Source: Mimachlamys varia (Eukaryota; Mollusca; Bivalvia; Pectinida; Pectinidae). From it: a stretch of DNA of 64,000 bases. Both the position numbers and the translations under genes were made by a program. A model generated the notes under the pieces. That model did not search any database and was not told where the DNA came from. It worked only from the letters and a program-made list of their open reading frames with translations. The stretch is from the NCBI GenBank assembly GCA_947623455.1, contig OX392530.1:1277501-1341500 (forward strand). The letters are read 5' to 3'. This document shows positions 1 to 13,500 of the stretch, piece by piece; position 1 is the stretch's first letter, and the number at the start of each line of letters is the position of its first letter.

Positions 1-989
1 TGTTAAGTTTATGTGTGTTTGAGTGTAGAGGTAAGGATATGTGTGTTTGAGTGTAGAGGTAAGGATATGTGTGTTTGAGTGTAGAGGTAAGGATATGTGT
101 GTTTGAGTGTAGAGGTAAGGATATGTGTGTTTGAGTGTAGAGGTAAGGAAATGTGTGTTTGAGTGTAGAGGTAAGGATATGTGTGTTTGAGTGTAGAGGT
201 AAGGATATGTGTGTTTGAGTGTAAAGGTTAGGATATGTGTGTTTGAGTGTAGAGGTAAGGATATGTGTGTTTGAGTGTAGAGGTAAGGATATGTGTGTTT
301 GAGTGTAGAGGTAAGGATATGTGTGTTTGAGTGTAGAGGTAAGGATATGTGTGTTTGAGTGTAGAGGTAAGGATATGTGTGTTTGAGTGTAGAGGTAAGG
401 ATATGTGTGTTTGAGTGTAGATGTTAGGATATGTGTGTTTGAGTGTAGAGGTAAGGATATGTGTGTTTGAGTGTAGAGGTAAGGATATGTGTGTTTGAGT
501 GTAGAGGTAAGGATATGTGTGTTTGAGTGTAGAGGTAGGGATATGTGTGTTTTGAGTGTAGAGGTAAGGATGTGTGTGTTTGAGTGTTAAGGTAAGGATA
601 TGTGTGTTTGAGTGTAGAGGTAGGGATATGTGTGTTTGAGTGTAGAGCTTAGGATGTGTGTGTTTGAGTGTTAAGGTAAGGATATGTGTGTTTGAGTGTA
701 GAGGTAAGGATATGTGTGTTTGAGTGTAGAGGAGGGATATGTGTGTTTGAGTGTGGGGTATGGATTTGTGTGTTTGAGTGTAGTGGTAAGGATATGTGTG
801 TTTGAGTGTACAGGTCAGGATATGTGTGTTTGAGTGTGGGGTATGGATTTGTGTGTTTGAGTGTACAGGTAAGGATATGTGTGTTTGAGTGTGGGATATG
901 GATTTGTGTGTTTGAGTGTACAGGTAAGGATATGTGTGTTTGAGTGTGGGGTATGGATTTGTGTGTTTGAGTGTAGTGGTAAGGATACT
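1..989. repeat. 28-bp minisatellite
   Basis: About 35 head-to-tail copies of a 28-bp unit with core TGTGTGTTTGAGTGTAGAGG followed by TAAGGATA. Copies are nearly identical up to about 720, then variants with TGGGGTATGGATTTG alternate with the main type. The array continues past the left edge of the window. On the minus strand it leaves a Thr/His/Pro-rich frame open, which is only a product of the repeat. It may lie in an intron or in the 5' flank of gene A. Confidence 0.95.
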
Positions 990-1189
990 TGATTTTTTTA
1001 AAAAGAGATGATGAAAAGTGATTTCGTCTCCAAATCAATGTAAAGATGTATCCTGGGGTTAGTTTGCGATGAAGGCAATGGTCAGATTATCGCGGGTTAG
1101 TTTGTGATGGAGCTAATGTTTAGAAGTGATATTTACTTAAAACTCGTTAGATCACTAACAGCAATAGCATATTACGTCATTGTCGAAAC
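990..1189. other. unassigned spacer
   Basis: About 200 bases between the 28-bp minisatellite and the 100-bp repeats. No supported exon; a short frame is open but has no recognisable motif. Confidence 0.5.
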
Positions 1190-1440
1190 CATTTCTGTGT
1201 TCAGGGCTGGTATAACAGAACTTCTCCTGTATCACATACAACTGGGACGTTGTTTGTTATTTGTTGTTATTTGTTTGTGTTTTATAAACCATTTCTGTGT
1301 TCAGGGCTGGTATACAAGAATTTCTCCTGTATCACATACAACTGGGACGTTGTTTGTTATTTGTTGTTATTTGTTTGTGTTTTATAAACTATTTCTGTGT
1401 TCAGGGCTGGAATACCAGAACTTCTCCTGTATCACATACA
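1190..1440 (+). repeat. 100-bp tandem repeat carrying a 3' splice site and exon start
   Basis: The 3' splice site TTCTGTGTTCAG occurs at 1193-1204, 1293-1304 and 1393-1404, exactly 100 bp apart. Each is followed by about 45 bases of the same exon start (GGCTGG...CAACTGGGAC). Only the third copy continues into a full exon. The first copy has an in-frame stop (TAA) shortly after the acceptor; the second encodes a readable partial exon. The two upstream copies are decoy acceptors or pseudo-exons produced by duplication of the junction. Confidence 0.85.
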
Positions 1441-1519
1441 ACTGGGACGAGTATCTGACGTGTTCCTGGACCCCGCCACATCGGTACAGTGGACCAGTCT
1501 ACAAAACAGCAGTCAACTG
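1405..1519 (+). CDS. gene A exon 1 (first visible): N-terminal cytokine-receptor domain
   Basis: Acceptor TTCAG at 1404, incoming phase 1. Encodes a stretch with NFSC followed by CITYNWDEYLTCSW, the first Cys pair and C-x-W of class I cytokine receptors. Donor TG/GTCTGT, outgoing phase 2, which joins as TGG (Trp) to the next exon. Confidence 0.75.
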
Positions 1520-4500
1520 GTCTGTATATGCTCTTCTCTTCCCAGCAAACCTAACGCTAATCAGTTCAAAAGTAGAATAAGTGCTCAATAAAAGTCTGAA
1601 TTAACTGAAACATTTTCAGTTCAACTTCTAATTGCAATTTTGATTTGTTTATTACGAACTTTTTTTTAAGATTACAATATGTATTTTTCTTTATAATCCA
1701 AACAGATACAAAAAAAAAATTCGCAGATTTATGTACTGTGCGACAGGAATATTGTTGCTATACAAAATTACCATAGTGTTTCAAATATTACAAAACTGAT
1801 TTGCATGTTTGTTGTACGTATGCTCTATAGTCTGTATTGAATGACATTGTATTACTTGTGTTATATATTGTATACATGTATGATTGTTTTCCATGTTCTG
1901 GATACAAAAAGTTCTCAACATGTTTGTGTTAATTTGAAAGGCAATTGCCACCATTTGGGGATTGGATGCTATGTCCTGAATTGACATCTGATACATGCAC
2001 GTGGTCGTTAGGTGGTGATTCCCAAAATAGAGACACAGACCCTCACCAGCCAATATCTGTCCGTCTGGAACTGTGGTCCGACAATACAATGCTAGCGTCA
2101 GAGTATCATAAGGTGGACATTGAAGACAAAGGTGGGCTATGATTCGGAGAGTTTGTGATGATTATAAAGCTAGGACATATCAGTATTTCATTTTCCCCGA
2201 CCTTTCAATTTTTTTAATATGACTGTACATATTCTGGAAAAAATATCACCCTACAAATAATCTCGCAGTCAGAACTCCGTACCGTAGACAGCGTGATGAG
2301 CACTATGTAAAACTTAATGTCACTGCTATGCCAACAGGGTGCAATTATCACGTATATTCGGTGGGGAATTTGTCGAGTGATAGATGCAATCAAACAAACG
2401 TAATCTCTTTGTTTAGTCTTAAAAAAGACGATATCGTAGTAATGGGCACCGGCACGACAACAGTCCAATAGAATGTAGTGTAATAAGGGACCTTAGGGTG
2501 GTCATACCACACTATATCTACTGTCTCGGGACTTAAACACTGTGAACTACTCAGGACTGTTCAGGATGACCTTTGGAAACTAGTTTATTAATGATGTTAC
2601 AGAAACTCAACTATTTCGGTCCGTGCTGACGGAGAGCCATTCGACACTTGTGACTCAATTTTTGAAAGTTGAATTTGCCAACAATAAGTTAATGCCTGCA
2701 ACATCAGCAATATGTTTCAGCAAAAGTCTTTTCAAGCTAGCATACTACCGTACTTCAGATATCAAAATACAACTCTCATTTCCTACAGTTATACGAAACC
2801 TTTTGCACATAAACGTTTCAATTACAAGCAAATGCAACAGTTGAATATAAATGACATTAAAATGACCCAACCTTCAGAATGTTCATGTTCTGCATCTCCA
2901 TATCGTTATGATCCAGCTGGACAAATAATAACCGCCAACATGAAGCTTAGGGAGTTTTTGAAAGATTTTAATGTATCGCGAGAAAACATCGTCGAAGATA
3001 TACTAGAAAGTGAAATTGAACGATTTGGCAAGGTTTTTGTTACCCTCCTGATATGCTCCTCGACAAATTCAGCCTCTCATGAAAACAAAAACAAGACAGC
3101 TAAGAGTGGGGCACAGTTTGTTCCCATGGGAATGCCAACAGTCTGCTGGAAAATCTTTCCTCCGAACCCAACAAAGATATTTTCAACCAGGAATTCAATT
3201 ATCCGTACTATGTCTTCCTCATTGTCTTTCATTCTAGCTTTTGTTATGTTTTTCACAACATATGCTCCTGGGATAGCTCGCATCATCCTATATTCGAGTT
3301 GTCTAACGTCTTCTCCATTTCCAAGTATTACATATTTTTGACGTTTTTGTTTTTGTTTCCAATTTCCACAGATACGTCCAGTAACCTTTGTATTATCCCA
3401 CACTTGTTTCACACACTGCCTCACTAATTTTTAAAATGATTTTATTGTAAACTTAATGTACGACCTACTATTGTTACAGTAAAACCAGCAACGGTCAGTG
3501 ATTTGGTGGCCAGGCCCCAGTCTCCTAACTGTATATTTGCTCAGTGGACGCATGAGAAAGAGGATCCCTCAAAGCTATACTCCATTGAAATATCGTCTCC
3601 AGGCTCGGACACGATAACAAAGGTAATGTGTTTACATTGACGTACGACATGATGTATGTAAATATAGAACGGAAACGTCCCGAGCAGTAGTCTAGCCATC
3701 CATGTTATAAGTCTACAGACAAACTTGGTCAATAGCCATCCATGTTATAAGTCTATAGACTAACTTGGTCAATAGCCATCCATGTTATAAGTCTACAGAC
3801 AAACTTGGTCAATAGCCATCCATGTTATAAGTCTGCAGACAAACTTGGTCAATAGCCATCCATGTTATAAGTCTACAGACAAACTTGGTCAATAGCCATC
3901 CATGTTATAAGTCTACAGACAAACTTGGTCAATAGCCATCCATGATATAAGTCTACAGACAAACTTGGTCAATAGCCATCCATGTTATAAGTCTACAGAC
4001 AAACTTGGTCAATAGCCATCCATGTTATACGTCTACAGACAAACTTGGTCAATAGCCATCCATGTTATAAGTCTACAGACAAACTTGGTCAATAGCCATC
4101 CATGTTATAAGTCTACAGACAAACTTGGTCAATAGCCATCCATGTTATAAGTCTACAGACAAACTTGGTCAATAGCCATCCATGATATAAGTCTACAGAC
4201 AAACTTGGTCAATAGCCATCCATGTTATAAGTCTACAGACAAATTTGGTCAATAGCCATCCATGTTATAAGTCTACAGACAAACTTGGTCAATAGCCATC
4301 CATGTTATAAGTCTACAGACAAACTTGGTCAATAGCCTTCCATGTTATATGTCTACAGACAAACTTGGTCAAGAGTCTACCAACTGCTTGCATATGTACA
4401 TGATAAAATATGGATCTATGACTTTGGTAAAATATAAATCTCGTACTTTGGTAAAATATAGATTTCGTACTTTGGTAAAATATAGATCTGTTACTTTGGT

Positions 4501-7500
4501 AAAATATAGAGCTGTTACTTTGGTAAAATATAGATCCGTATACTTTAAAAAGGGTAAAATATAGATTTGGTGTAATGGTTAAATAGTGATCCGCATACTT
4601 TGGTTAGAAGTGAACTATCTTACGGGTAAACATCATATGCAGAATTCCGTATGCCCTGTATGTTTTCTCACTTCACCTAACTGTTAACTGTCCATGTGTT
4701 CATACGTAATGATATTGAAATTAAATCCTTTTAAAGAAGTTATTGCACCAAAAGTAATTAACCGATAAAAATCAAGTCATTTTTGACGTGTAAACATGCA
4801 TTCATTACATAGATGAGTGTTAAGTATTTGTTTTTATAGAAGTAAACACTTTTAAGGTTGTAATTAAATCTGACAAGTCTGACTGAAAACTAATTAAACA
4901 ACCTGACTTAATTTTCAGCATCTTTGCGCTCGAACTTTAGCGTGATGTGTACCATTATATGTATCACGTAGCCTCTTGTAAATATCATAATTAAATATGC
5001 ATACATCATATTTACCATTGTGGCCGCCGTTATCTATTTGGGGACCACTTTCGGGCTATTTTCAGAACAGTTTTGAGAGGAGACAAAATGGAGGGTAAAT
5101 TATATGGTGAAGCTTAGCTTACTACTATGCTATACGATAAACGTGATGATTTCAATTTTCTGAACGTGAACGTTCTTGATAGTAACATCCCTGATTCTCC
5201 AACCTATGGTGTTTACATGTCGCAGTTGATTCGATATTCTAGAGCTTGCTCTAGGTATCGTGATTTTCGTGATTGATGTCGACTGCTGACAACAAACTAA
5301 CAACACAAGGATTTGAGAGATGCAGGTCGATAAGAACTATGAGCAAGTTTTATGGTCGCCATCTTTGTTTCATTGAGAATTAATATGTATCTTTAAGTGA
5401 TATGATGTGACAAAGATTTAAATGACGGGTGTCGTCGATGAAGCAGAAGACGCTTACTCTTCCGGAACATCTAGTCTTATTCTCTTGGGCTTTTACGAGG
5501 GTCTCCATGTAGATCTTTCTTTTGTTTTTATTTGGCCTCTAGCTTAATCGATTTTGAGTTCGGGTTATGGTTTTGTTTGTTGACGCTTTGATTTTTTTAT
5601 TTTATCCACTACACGTCCCCTGTTGCAATAAATGTTTTAACTGACGATGTTTTGTGGTTGCTACAGTTGCTATGCCCTCGTGATTGAGATCAATGGACAA
5701 ATTATGTTTTTGCCCGACTTTTATATATTTTTTGTCAAGATTTTTTATTCATTCACAAAGAGATGAGACAGCAGACTAAAGTCAATTACGGTTACAGCAT
5801 TTGAAATATAAGGTTTATGTTGGACTTACAGATGTTAATCAGGAATGCGATTATTTTGGGATTGATGGTGATATTGGTCTAAGTACTCTGTGAAGGACTA
5901 CAAGGACTTAACCTGTTGAACTCGTGTTTATATCTACGGATCGTATGAATGGATTAATTTCGTGAATAACTACCTGTCCGGTTTTATGTTCGTCTGCACA
6001 CAGTTGATCTTTTTCGCATCGTTTTAAAAATAAAAAAAGTTATGCACTGTTTAGTGCTCATGCGCATTGAGGGTTTAAGAATATATTAGTTTCAAAAAGA
6101 CCTTAGATTTTATTATAGATAAACGAAAATCAAGGCTAAATACACATTAAACGGCCCTCCCATAAAGTCATAGCAATAAAAATGCATATTGACTAAAACA
6201 TATTTACCAAAGCAAATCAATGGAATACATTTAAGCAATTTCCAATTACCTCCCTTCCAGTATGGTAATAACTACATGTATTACCCTGTTTATATTTACA
6301 GATTGTACGGGTGGATACATTTTATGATTCCTATGACTCAGCAGATCTCCAAACAGGAGGCTACACCAACGTTACCTTCTGCAATCTGTCCTATTTCGTT
6401 AATTACACGATATCTGTGACGGTAAGAGCTATTGACATGGACGACACACCCATAGGCTACTGGAGCGACTCGCAGACCATAAACGCAGTCACGCCCAAAT
6501 CAGGTGAGATTGCATTTGCAGCATTTTGCAGGTGCAGCATATGTGTGTGTTACGTCATCTTTATGATAGGGGTGGCAGACCCTGCTGGGTGGATTTGTTA
6601 GTCCACGAGGTTTGCTCTGGGGCCTCCATAGCCACAGTTAATCTCATTTGAGTAGTGGCACGGTACTTAATATACACATTTTCGTAGTACACGATTTGAA
6701 ATTATACAGAAATAGTTTAATTTTTCTTCTAAATTCATAAATTAAAGGGGTTTTACGCACCTGACCCTTCTGCTTCTACATTAGTTTAGAAATTTTGGAT
6801 TCCTACCTTTTGGCCCCTAGCATCACTGAAGAGTCCTAGAAGGACGAAACAGCTGTATGATGCAGTTTAATTCAATTTTTCGGCATACTGTATCTATTAC
6901 TAAATTTAAGAGGTGCAGCATATGTGTGTGTTACGTCATCTTTATACTAATATGTATTGTAAAACGACAAACGTATCTAAACTTGAATTGTCGACAAGTA
7001 ATAAATACACTGTTTAGTGTTAATGATCTTGTTATATTGGTTCAAATTGTTTATTTGTTTCAGTCCCCTCGGGGCCACCTCATCTACCCCCGGGCGGTTA
7101 CACTCTGTCAGCTGTCAATGATAAAGGATACAGGCTGGCCAGAGTCTACTGGGCGGTATGTAGATAATAATAATGTACAGATTCTAAATAGCTAACTTTC
7201 ACCTTCTCTTCTTCGTGATATAGACATCAGAATGCTACCATTTTATAAGCTGTATCGACATTGAGTTCGGATTATGGTTTTGTTGACGCTTTGGTATTCT
7301 CTGATTTTATTTCATAAATAGTCATGGAGAAACAAGTAATATTCTAATGATATATTTTAAAAACAGCTGTTAACATTTGAACTCAGTATTATGTAAAATT
7401 AACACTCAGTTTTATTTTTTTGAATTGTATATGTTTACACAGAGTATTCCTACGCACGTTTGGAATGGAGAGACTATGACGTACGAACTGGAGGCAGTCC

Positions 7501-10500
7501 CGGTCGATGGATGTGGATCTCGAATTATCCGTGTTAGTAGTCGAGATACATCCGCAGAATTCGATATAACGTATACCTGTTCCTACAACATCACAATATG
7601 GACAAGGAATGAAATAGGGAGGTCTAAAGGCGTGATCAGGCTTCTTTTAAAACAGAATGGTAAATATACGTACAATGTAAGCTTCTGTTAGACCAGAATG
7701 GTAAGTATGCGTACAATATAAGCTTCTGTTAGACCAGAATGGTAAGTATGCGTACAATATAAGCTTCTGTTAGAACAGAATAGTAAGTATGCGTACAATG
7801 TAAGCTTCTGTTAGAACAGAATGGTAAGTATGCGTACAATGTAAGCTTCTGTTAGAACAGAATAGTAAATATACGTACAATGTAAGCTTCTGTTTGAACA
7901 GAATAGTAAGAATACGTTCAATGTAAGCTTCTGTTAGAACAGAATAGTAAGAATACGTACAATGTAAGCTTCTGTTAGAACAGAATGGTAAATATACGTA
8001 CAATGTAAGCTTCTGTTTGAACAGAATAGTAAGAATACGTACAATGTAAGCTTCTGTTAGAACAGAATAGTAAGAATACGTACAATGTAAGCTTCTGTTA
8101 GAACAGAATGGTAAGTATACGTGCAATATAAGCTTCTGTTAGACCAGAATGGTAAGTATACGTACAATGTAAGCTTCTGTTAGAACAGAATGGTAAGTAT
8201 ACGTACAATGTAAGTTTCTGTTAGACCAGAATGGTAAGTATGCGTACAATGTAAGCTTCTGTTAGAACAGAATAGTAAGTATACGTACAATGTAAGCTTC
8301 TGTTAGAACAGAATAGTAAGTATACGTACAATGTAAGCTTCTGTTAGAACAGAATGGTAAATGTACGTACAATGTAAGCTTCTGTTAGAACAGAATAGTA
8401 AGAATACGTACAATGTAAGCTTCTGTTAGAACAGAATGGTAAGTATACGTACAATGTAAGCTTCTGTTAGAACAGAATGGTAAGTATACGTACAATGTAA
8501 GCTTCTGTTAGAACAGAATGGTAAGTATACGTACAATGTAAGCTTCTGTTAGACCAGAATGGTAGGTATTCGTACAATGTAAGCTTCTGTTAGAACAGAA
8601 TAGTAAGTATACGTACAATGTAAGCTTCTGTTAGAACAGAATGGTAAATATACGTACAATGTAAGCTTCTGTTAGAACAGAATAGTAAGAATACGTACAA
8701 TGTAAGCTTCTGTTAGAACAGAATGGTAAGTATACGTACAATGTAAGCTTCTGTTAGAACAGAATGGTAAGTATACGTACAATGTAATCTTCTGTTGGAA
8801 CAGAATGGTAAGTATACGTACAATGTAAGCTTCTGTTAGAACAGAATGGTAAGTATTCGTACAATGTAAGCTTCTGTTAGAACAGAATGGTAAGTATACG
8901 TACAATGTAAGCTTCTGTTAGAACAGAATGGTAAGTATACGTACAATGTAAGCTTTTCCATCAGGCTAGAAGATTGTATATACGTGGCGTGTAAATCTAC
9001 CATCGAAACATTTCTATGATTTGGTTTGTTTTTGTTTTATAAACAGCTATATGAAAAAATCAGAGAATACCAAAGCGTCAACAAAACCATAATCCGAACT
9101 CAAAATCGATTAAGCTAGAGACCAAATAGGAACAAAAGAAAGATTAACATTGAGACGCTCGTATAAGCACAAGAGAATAAGACCAGGTGTTCCGGAAGAG
9201 AAAGCGTCTTCTGCTTCATCGACGACACCCGCCATGTAAATCTTTGTCACATCCAAATAAACATCAAGTGCTCAAAACCAAAACGGAGTATCATAGTCAA
9301 TCGCAACAAGTAAACACACTAATGAGCATACACAAAAACGTCCATCGTCATATCACCTACTGATACAGAATATTTCTCAATGTGACAAAGATGGCGACCA
9401 TAAAACTTGCCCATAGTTCTAATCAACCTGCATCTCTCGAATCCTTGTGTTGTTAGTTATATGGTTATTTTAAGGCAAGATATATTCTTACAATATGTTC
9501 AACACATTCTTACCATACTATTTAAAGAGTGTATCTGATGATTTCAACATTAATAATAAAGCATGAAATTGTGGTAACTTTGAAACAAATACTCGGGGGG
9601 AAAAAAAGACATGAATCGATTGTGTATAAAAATACAGGGTAGTTATTGACAAACTATCAGGGTCAAAGGCGTCAAATAAGTGGCACGGTACATAATATAC
9701 ACATTTTTGTATTACACGATTTGAAATTATACAGAACTAGTTAAATTTTACTTCTAAATTCATTAATTAAAAGGGTTTTACGCGCCTGACTCTTCTGCTT
9801 CTTCATTAGGTTAGAAATGTTGGATTCCCACTTTTTGGCCCCTAGCATCACTGACGGGTTCTAGGAGGTCGAAACAGCTGTATGGTGCAGTTTAATTCAA
9901 TTTTTCGGCATACTGTATCTTTTACTAAATTTAAAAGGTATAGCATATGTGTGTGTTACGTCATCTTCAAACAAATTACTTCTAAAATACACGATATGTG
10001 GCAGCTGTATCATCCATAGAATGAACTAAACAACGTTTGTGAAAAAAAATGATATTGACATCCTTCAAGGTCAAAAATGTTCAAAGTGTTTTAACATGTA
10101 TCTTTTAAATGACTTGCAGTCGTAGTTTTGAGATTTCAGAGAGCGACCAATGCAAGCTGAACGATGCAGGATCGTTGGGGCTCTTATGTAAAATACTGTT
10201 TTTAGTTTATTTAATGAAAACGTATTCACTACACATACTGTATACACTGCATACAGTTTGTTCAAATGAATTAAATTGACCCACTTTCAAGGTGTTTTCA
10301 TGGCGGGTGTCGTCGATGAAGCAGAATACGCTTAATCTTCCGCAGCATCTGATCTTTTCTCTTGTACTTTTACAAGAGTCTCCATGTAAAAATTTCCTTT
10401 ATTCATATTTTGCCCCTGGTTTAATCGATTTTGAGTTTGGATTATGATTTTGTTACCGCTTCGGTATTCCCTAATTTATTTTAACATGGGTCAAGTGTGT

Positions 10501-13500
10501 GTAAATCTTCAAGCAATATCATCTCATAAAACGAAAGCTCGAGGATACTGATTTTACGCTCGTAGGGTGCTGACATAAAGGGCTATATATGTTTCTGATA
10601 TTGTGCCCGTGAGTTGCTGAGATAAAGGGCTACATATGTTACTGATATTGTGCCCGTGAGATGCTGAGATAAAGGGCTACATATGTTACTGATATTGTGC
10701 CCGTGAGTTGCTGAGATAAAGGGCTACATATGTTACTGATATTGTGCCCGTGAGTTGCTGAGATAAAGGGCTACATATGTTACTGATATTGTGCCCGTGA
10801 GATGCTGAGATAAAGGGCTACATATGTTACTGATATTGTGCCCGTGAGTTGCTGAGATAAAGGGCTACATATGTTACTGATATTGTGCCCGTGAGTTGCT
10901 GAGATAAAGGGCTACATATGTTACTGATATTGTGCCCGTGAGTTGCTGAGATAAAGGGCTACATATGTTACTGATATTGTGCCCGTGAGTTGCTGAGATA
11001 AAGGGCTACATATGTTACTGATATTGTGCCCGTGCGATGCTGAGATAAAGGGCTACGTATGCTTTAGGTTTTCCTGCCTGTTTCATTTCTACGTAAATGA
11101 AAAGTATAACTTTATTTGTGTGTGATTGTATTTTTGTTACGAAGGTTGCCTTTACTGTAACGGATTAAACCCAGTGCCTAGTTGTTCTTATCACTATTTA
11201 ACGAAATTTTTCAACCTTAAATAATTCTGTCAATATAGGTGCAACCCCATTATTTTGCATGCAAATTGACTGTACTAGAAAGTTGATATCTGGAAAGTTG
11301 TAATTAATTAAATGGTTTGGTTTGAGGAGGATTACATTTTTCAATTATCATTGATTAAGCTAATCGCTTTTTGAACAACTGGGCCTTGACGTACCCTTCG
11401 AAGACAGCATATTTGACGTCCCTTGTTTATTCTCAAAACACAATATAAATGAACACAATGTATTTATATTTTAAAAAGAGGTACGTTTGATTGATTTGGG
11501 ATGCTACATTTGTCCATGAACAACTTTTGAGTGATATGAAGATGGACGTTTTTGAGTATACTCATTAGTGTGATTAACAATATCATTTTTAGAACTTAAT
11601 GTTTACATGGATGTGACAAAGATTTACATGGCGGGTGTCGTCGATGAAGCAGAAGACGCTTAATCTTCCGGAGCACCTGGTTTTATTCTCTTTTACTTTT
11701 ACAAGAGTCTCCATGTAAATCTTTCCTTTGTTCATATTTTGCCCCTGGTTTAATCGATTTTGAGTTTGGATTATGATTTTGTTAACGCTTCGGTATTCTC
11801 TTATTTATTTTGACCACTTCCGTTGTTTTCTTTTTAACTAACATCAATACAAATAATCAGAGAATACCAAAGGTCGATTAAACTAGAGGCAAAAAGGAAC
11901 AAAGGAAAGATTTACACGGAGACTCTCGTAAAAGCACAAGAGAATAAGACCAGGTGTTCCGGAAGAGTAAGCGTCTTCTGCTTTCTTTTGTTCCTATTTT
12001 GCCTCTTGTTTAATCGATTTTGAGTTCGGATTATGGTTTTGTTGACGCTTTGGTATTCTCTGGGTTTTTTTTGTTAAGTTGTAATTTAAATATGAATTTT
12101 GTTGATAGCATTACCAAGGCCCCGTGAAGTGTTCAGGTCAGAAGGACACACAGAGAGGGTGACTATTTCTTGGCTTAAACCAAAAGATGTGAATTCAACT
12201 TTATTGCTCGCTTATACTGTATATTGGTGTCCAAAATCTCCAACACGACTATGCAAGGTATGTTTGTTAAAACACGGCGTACACTGTTCATATGAAGTGT
12301 TCTAAAAAAGAAATTAATATACAAGATAGCTGAATTAATACATAAATACATAAGATAATGAAAATATGACGAAAAGGTCAAACAGCTTTTATTTTAAATA
12401 AAAAAATCAAAGTAGTGAATTTAAGAAGTCAATCTTGATGTTTATCAAATGCATATATGTTTGTTTAATTCCACTCTAATTATTTTAGGGGTCTTTCAAC
12501 TATACAACAGTAAGTTCGCCCGTATCGTATGGGGGAGGGTATCTGCGAGCCAGTGTCCTTATGGCGGGGTACCCGAACATCACATATATGTACGGAGTGT
12601 CAGCCGATTTGACCATTAACGGGACAGTGACCAGTAGTGGCTTTGTGTGGACGGACTGCTCAATGCTATCTTCAGGTCAGGCAACGAAATCAATAAAATT
12701 AAATTGATTTTATATTTGTTTGAATTTAAGTTTGAAATAAATGTCGGAAATAAGGAAATTGTAATGTTTATGATATTGTCGTTAAGTCCATTATCTGGGC
12801 TCATTTTAAGATAGGGTGACTTGCTGTCGGTTTAAGATGACTATTTGTGAAATTTGAATGATATCTTCTCGGTTACCGATGGTCGATTGTCGGAGTGATG
12901 GCTGAGAAAGAGGTGTTTGTTGTTTTCCCAATGGATTATGGTGTAATACATTATAACAAAGCTTGTTTGTTTTTTACCGAAAGAATTTTTCTGCACTGGT
13001 AGTCCGAGCGTAACATCTGGAATTGGGAGACCTGACCGGCCTTATTAGCTGTATACCTATGATAGATGTCTATATTTATGCCGGGTCAAGGAAATGTCAT
13101 GTATTGTGAGATGTTATGAAATTGGTGCTACCTTAAAGATTTATCCTATATATCTTAATTAATTGAATGAAATAGTGTAACCGCCTGACAAAAAGTGTAA
13201 GAGTAACGGAATAGTATTTCAAATTCATTTAAATTCTCAAATATTTTATTGTCAATTAGGCACAATTACAGCATTGAAAAATGGATGCAACAACAGGACA
13301 TGCCGATATCAGTCTATTCCAAAGAATATAGTTCTGGTTTAGATTATAGCATAGAGAAGTAAAAAAACAAAGTAAATCTGCATTTTCTCACTCACTGTCG
13401 TGTAAACACAAGGCAACTTTCGATAAATTAGCCAACAGAGCAAACTCTACAACCTAGCGGTATCATATATGTTAACAGTATCGTATATGCTAACAGTACC

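Noticed and set aside
649..1038. Minus-strand 129-codon frame rich in Thr, His and Pro
   Set aside because: It is the complement of the 28-bp minisatellite and has no unique sequence beyond it.
2712..3341. Plus-strand 209-codon frame
   Set aside because: It is antisense to the reverse transcriptase fragment on the minus strand, which carries a recognised motif.
7770..8905. Minus-strand frames reading repeated SVLTEAYIV/LPFCSNRSLHCTY peptides
   Set aside because: Pure translation of the 41-bp array; 41 is not divisible by 3 so three frames cycle, which mimics coding sequence.
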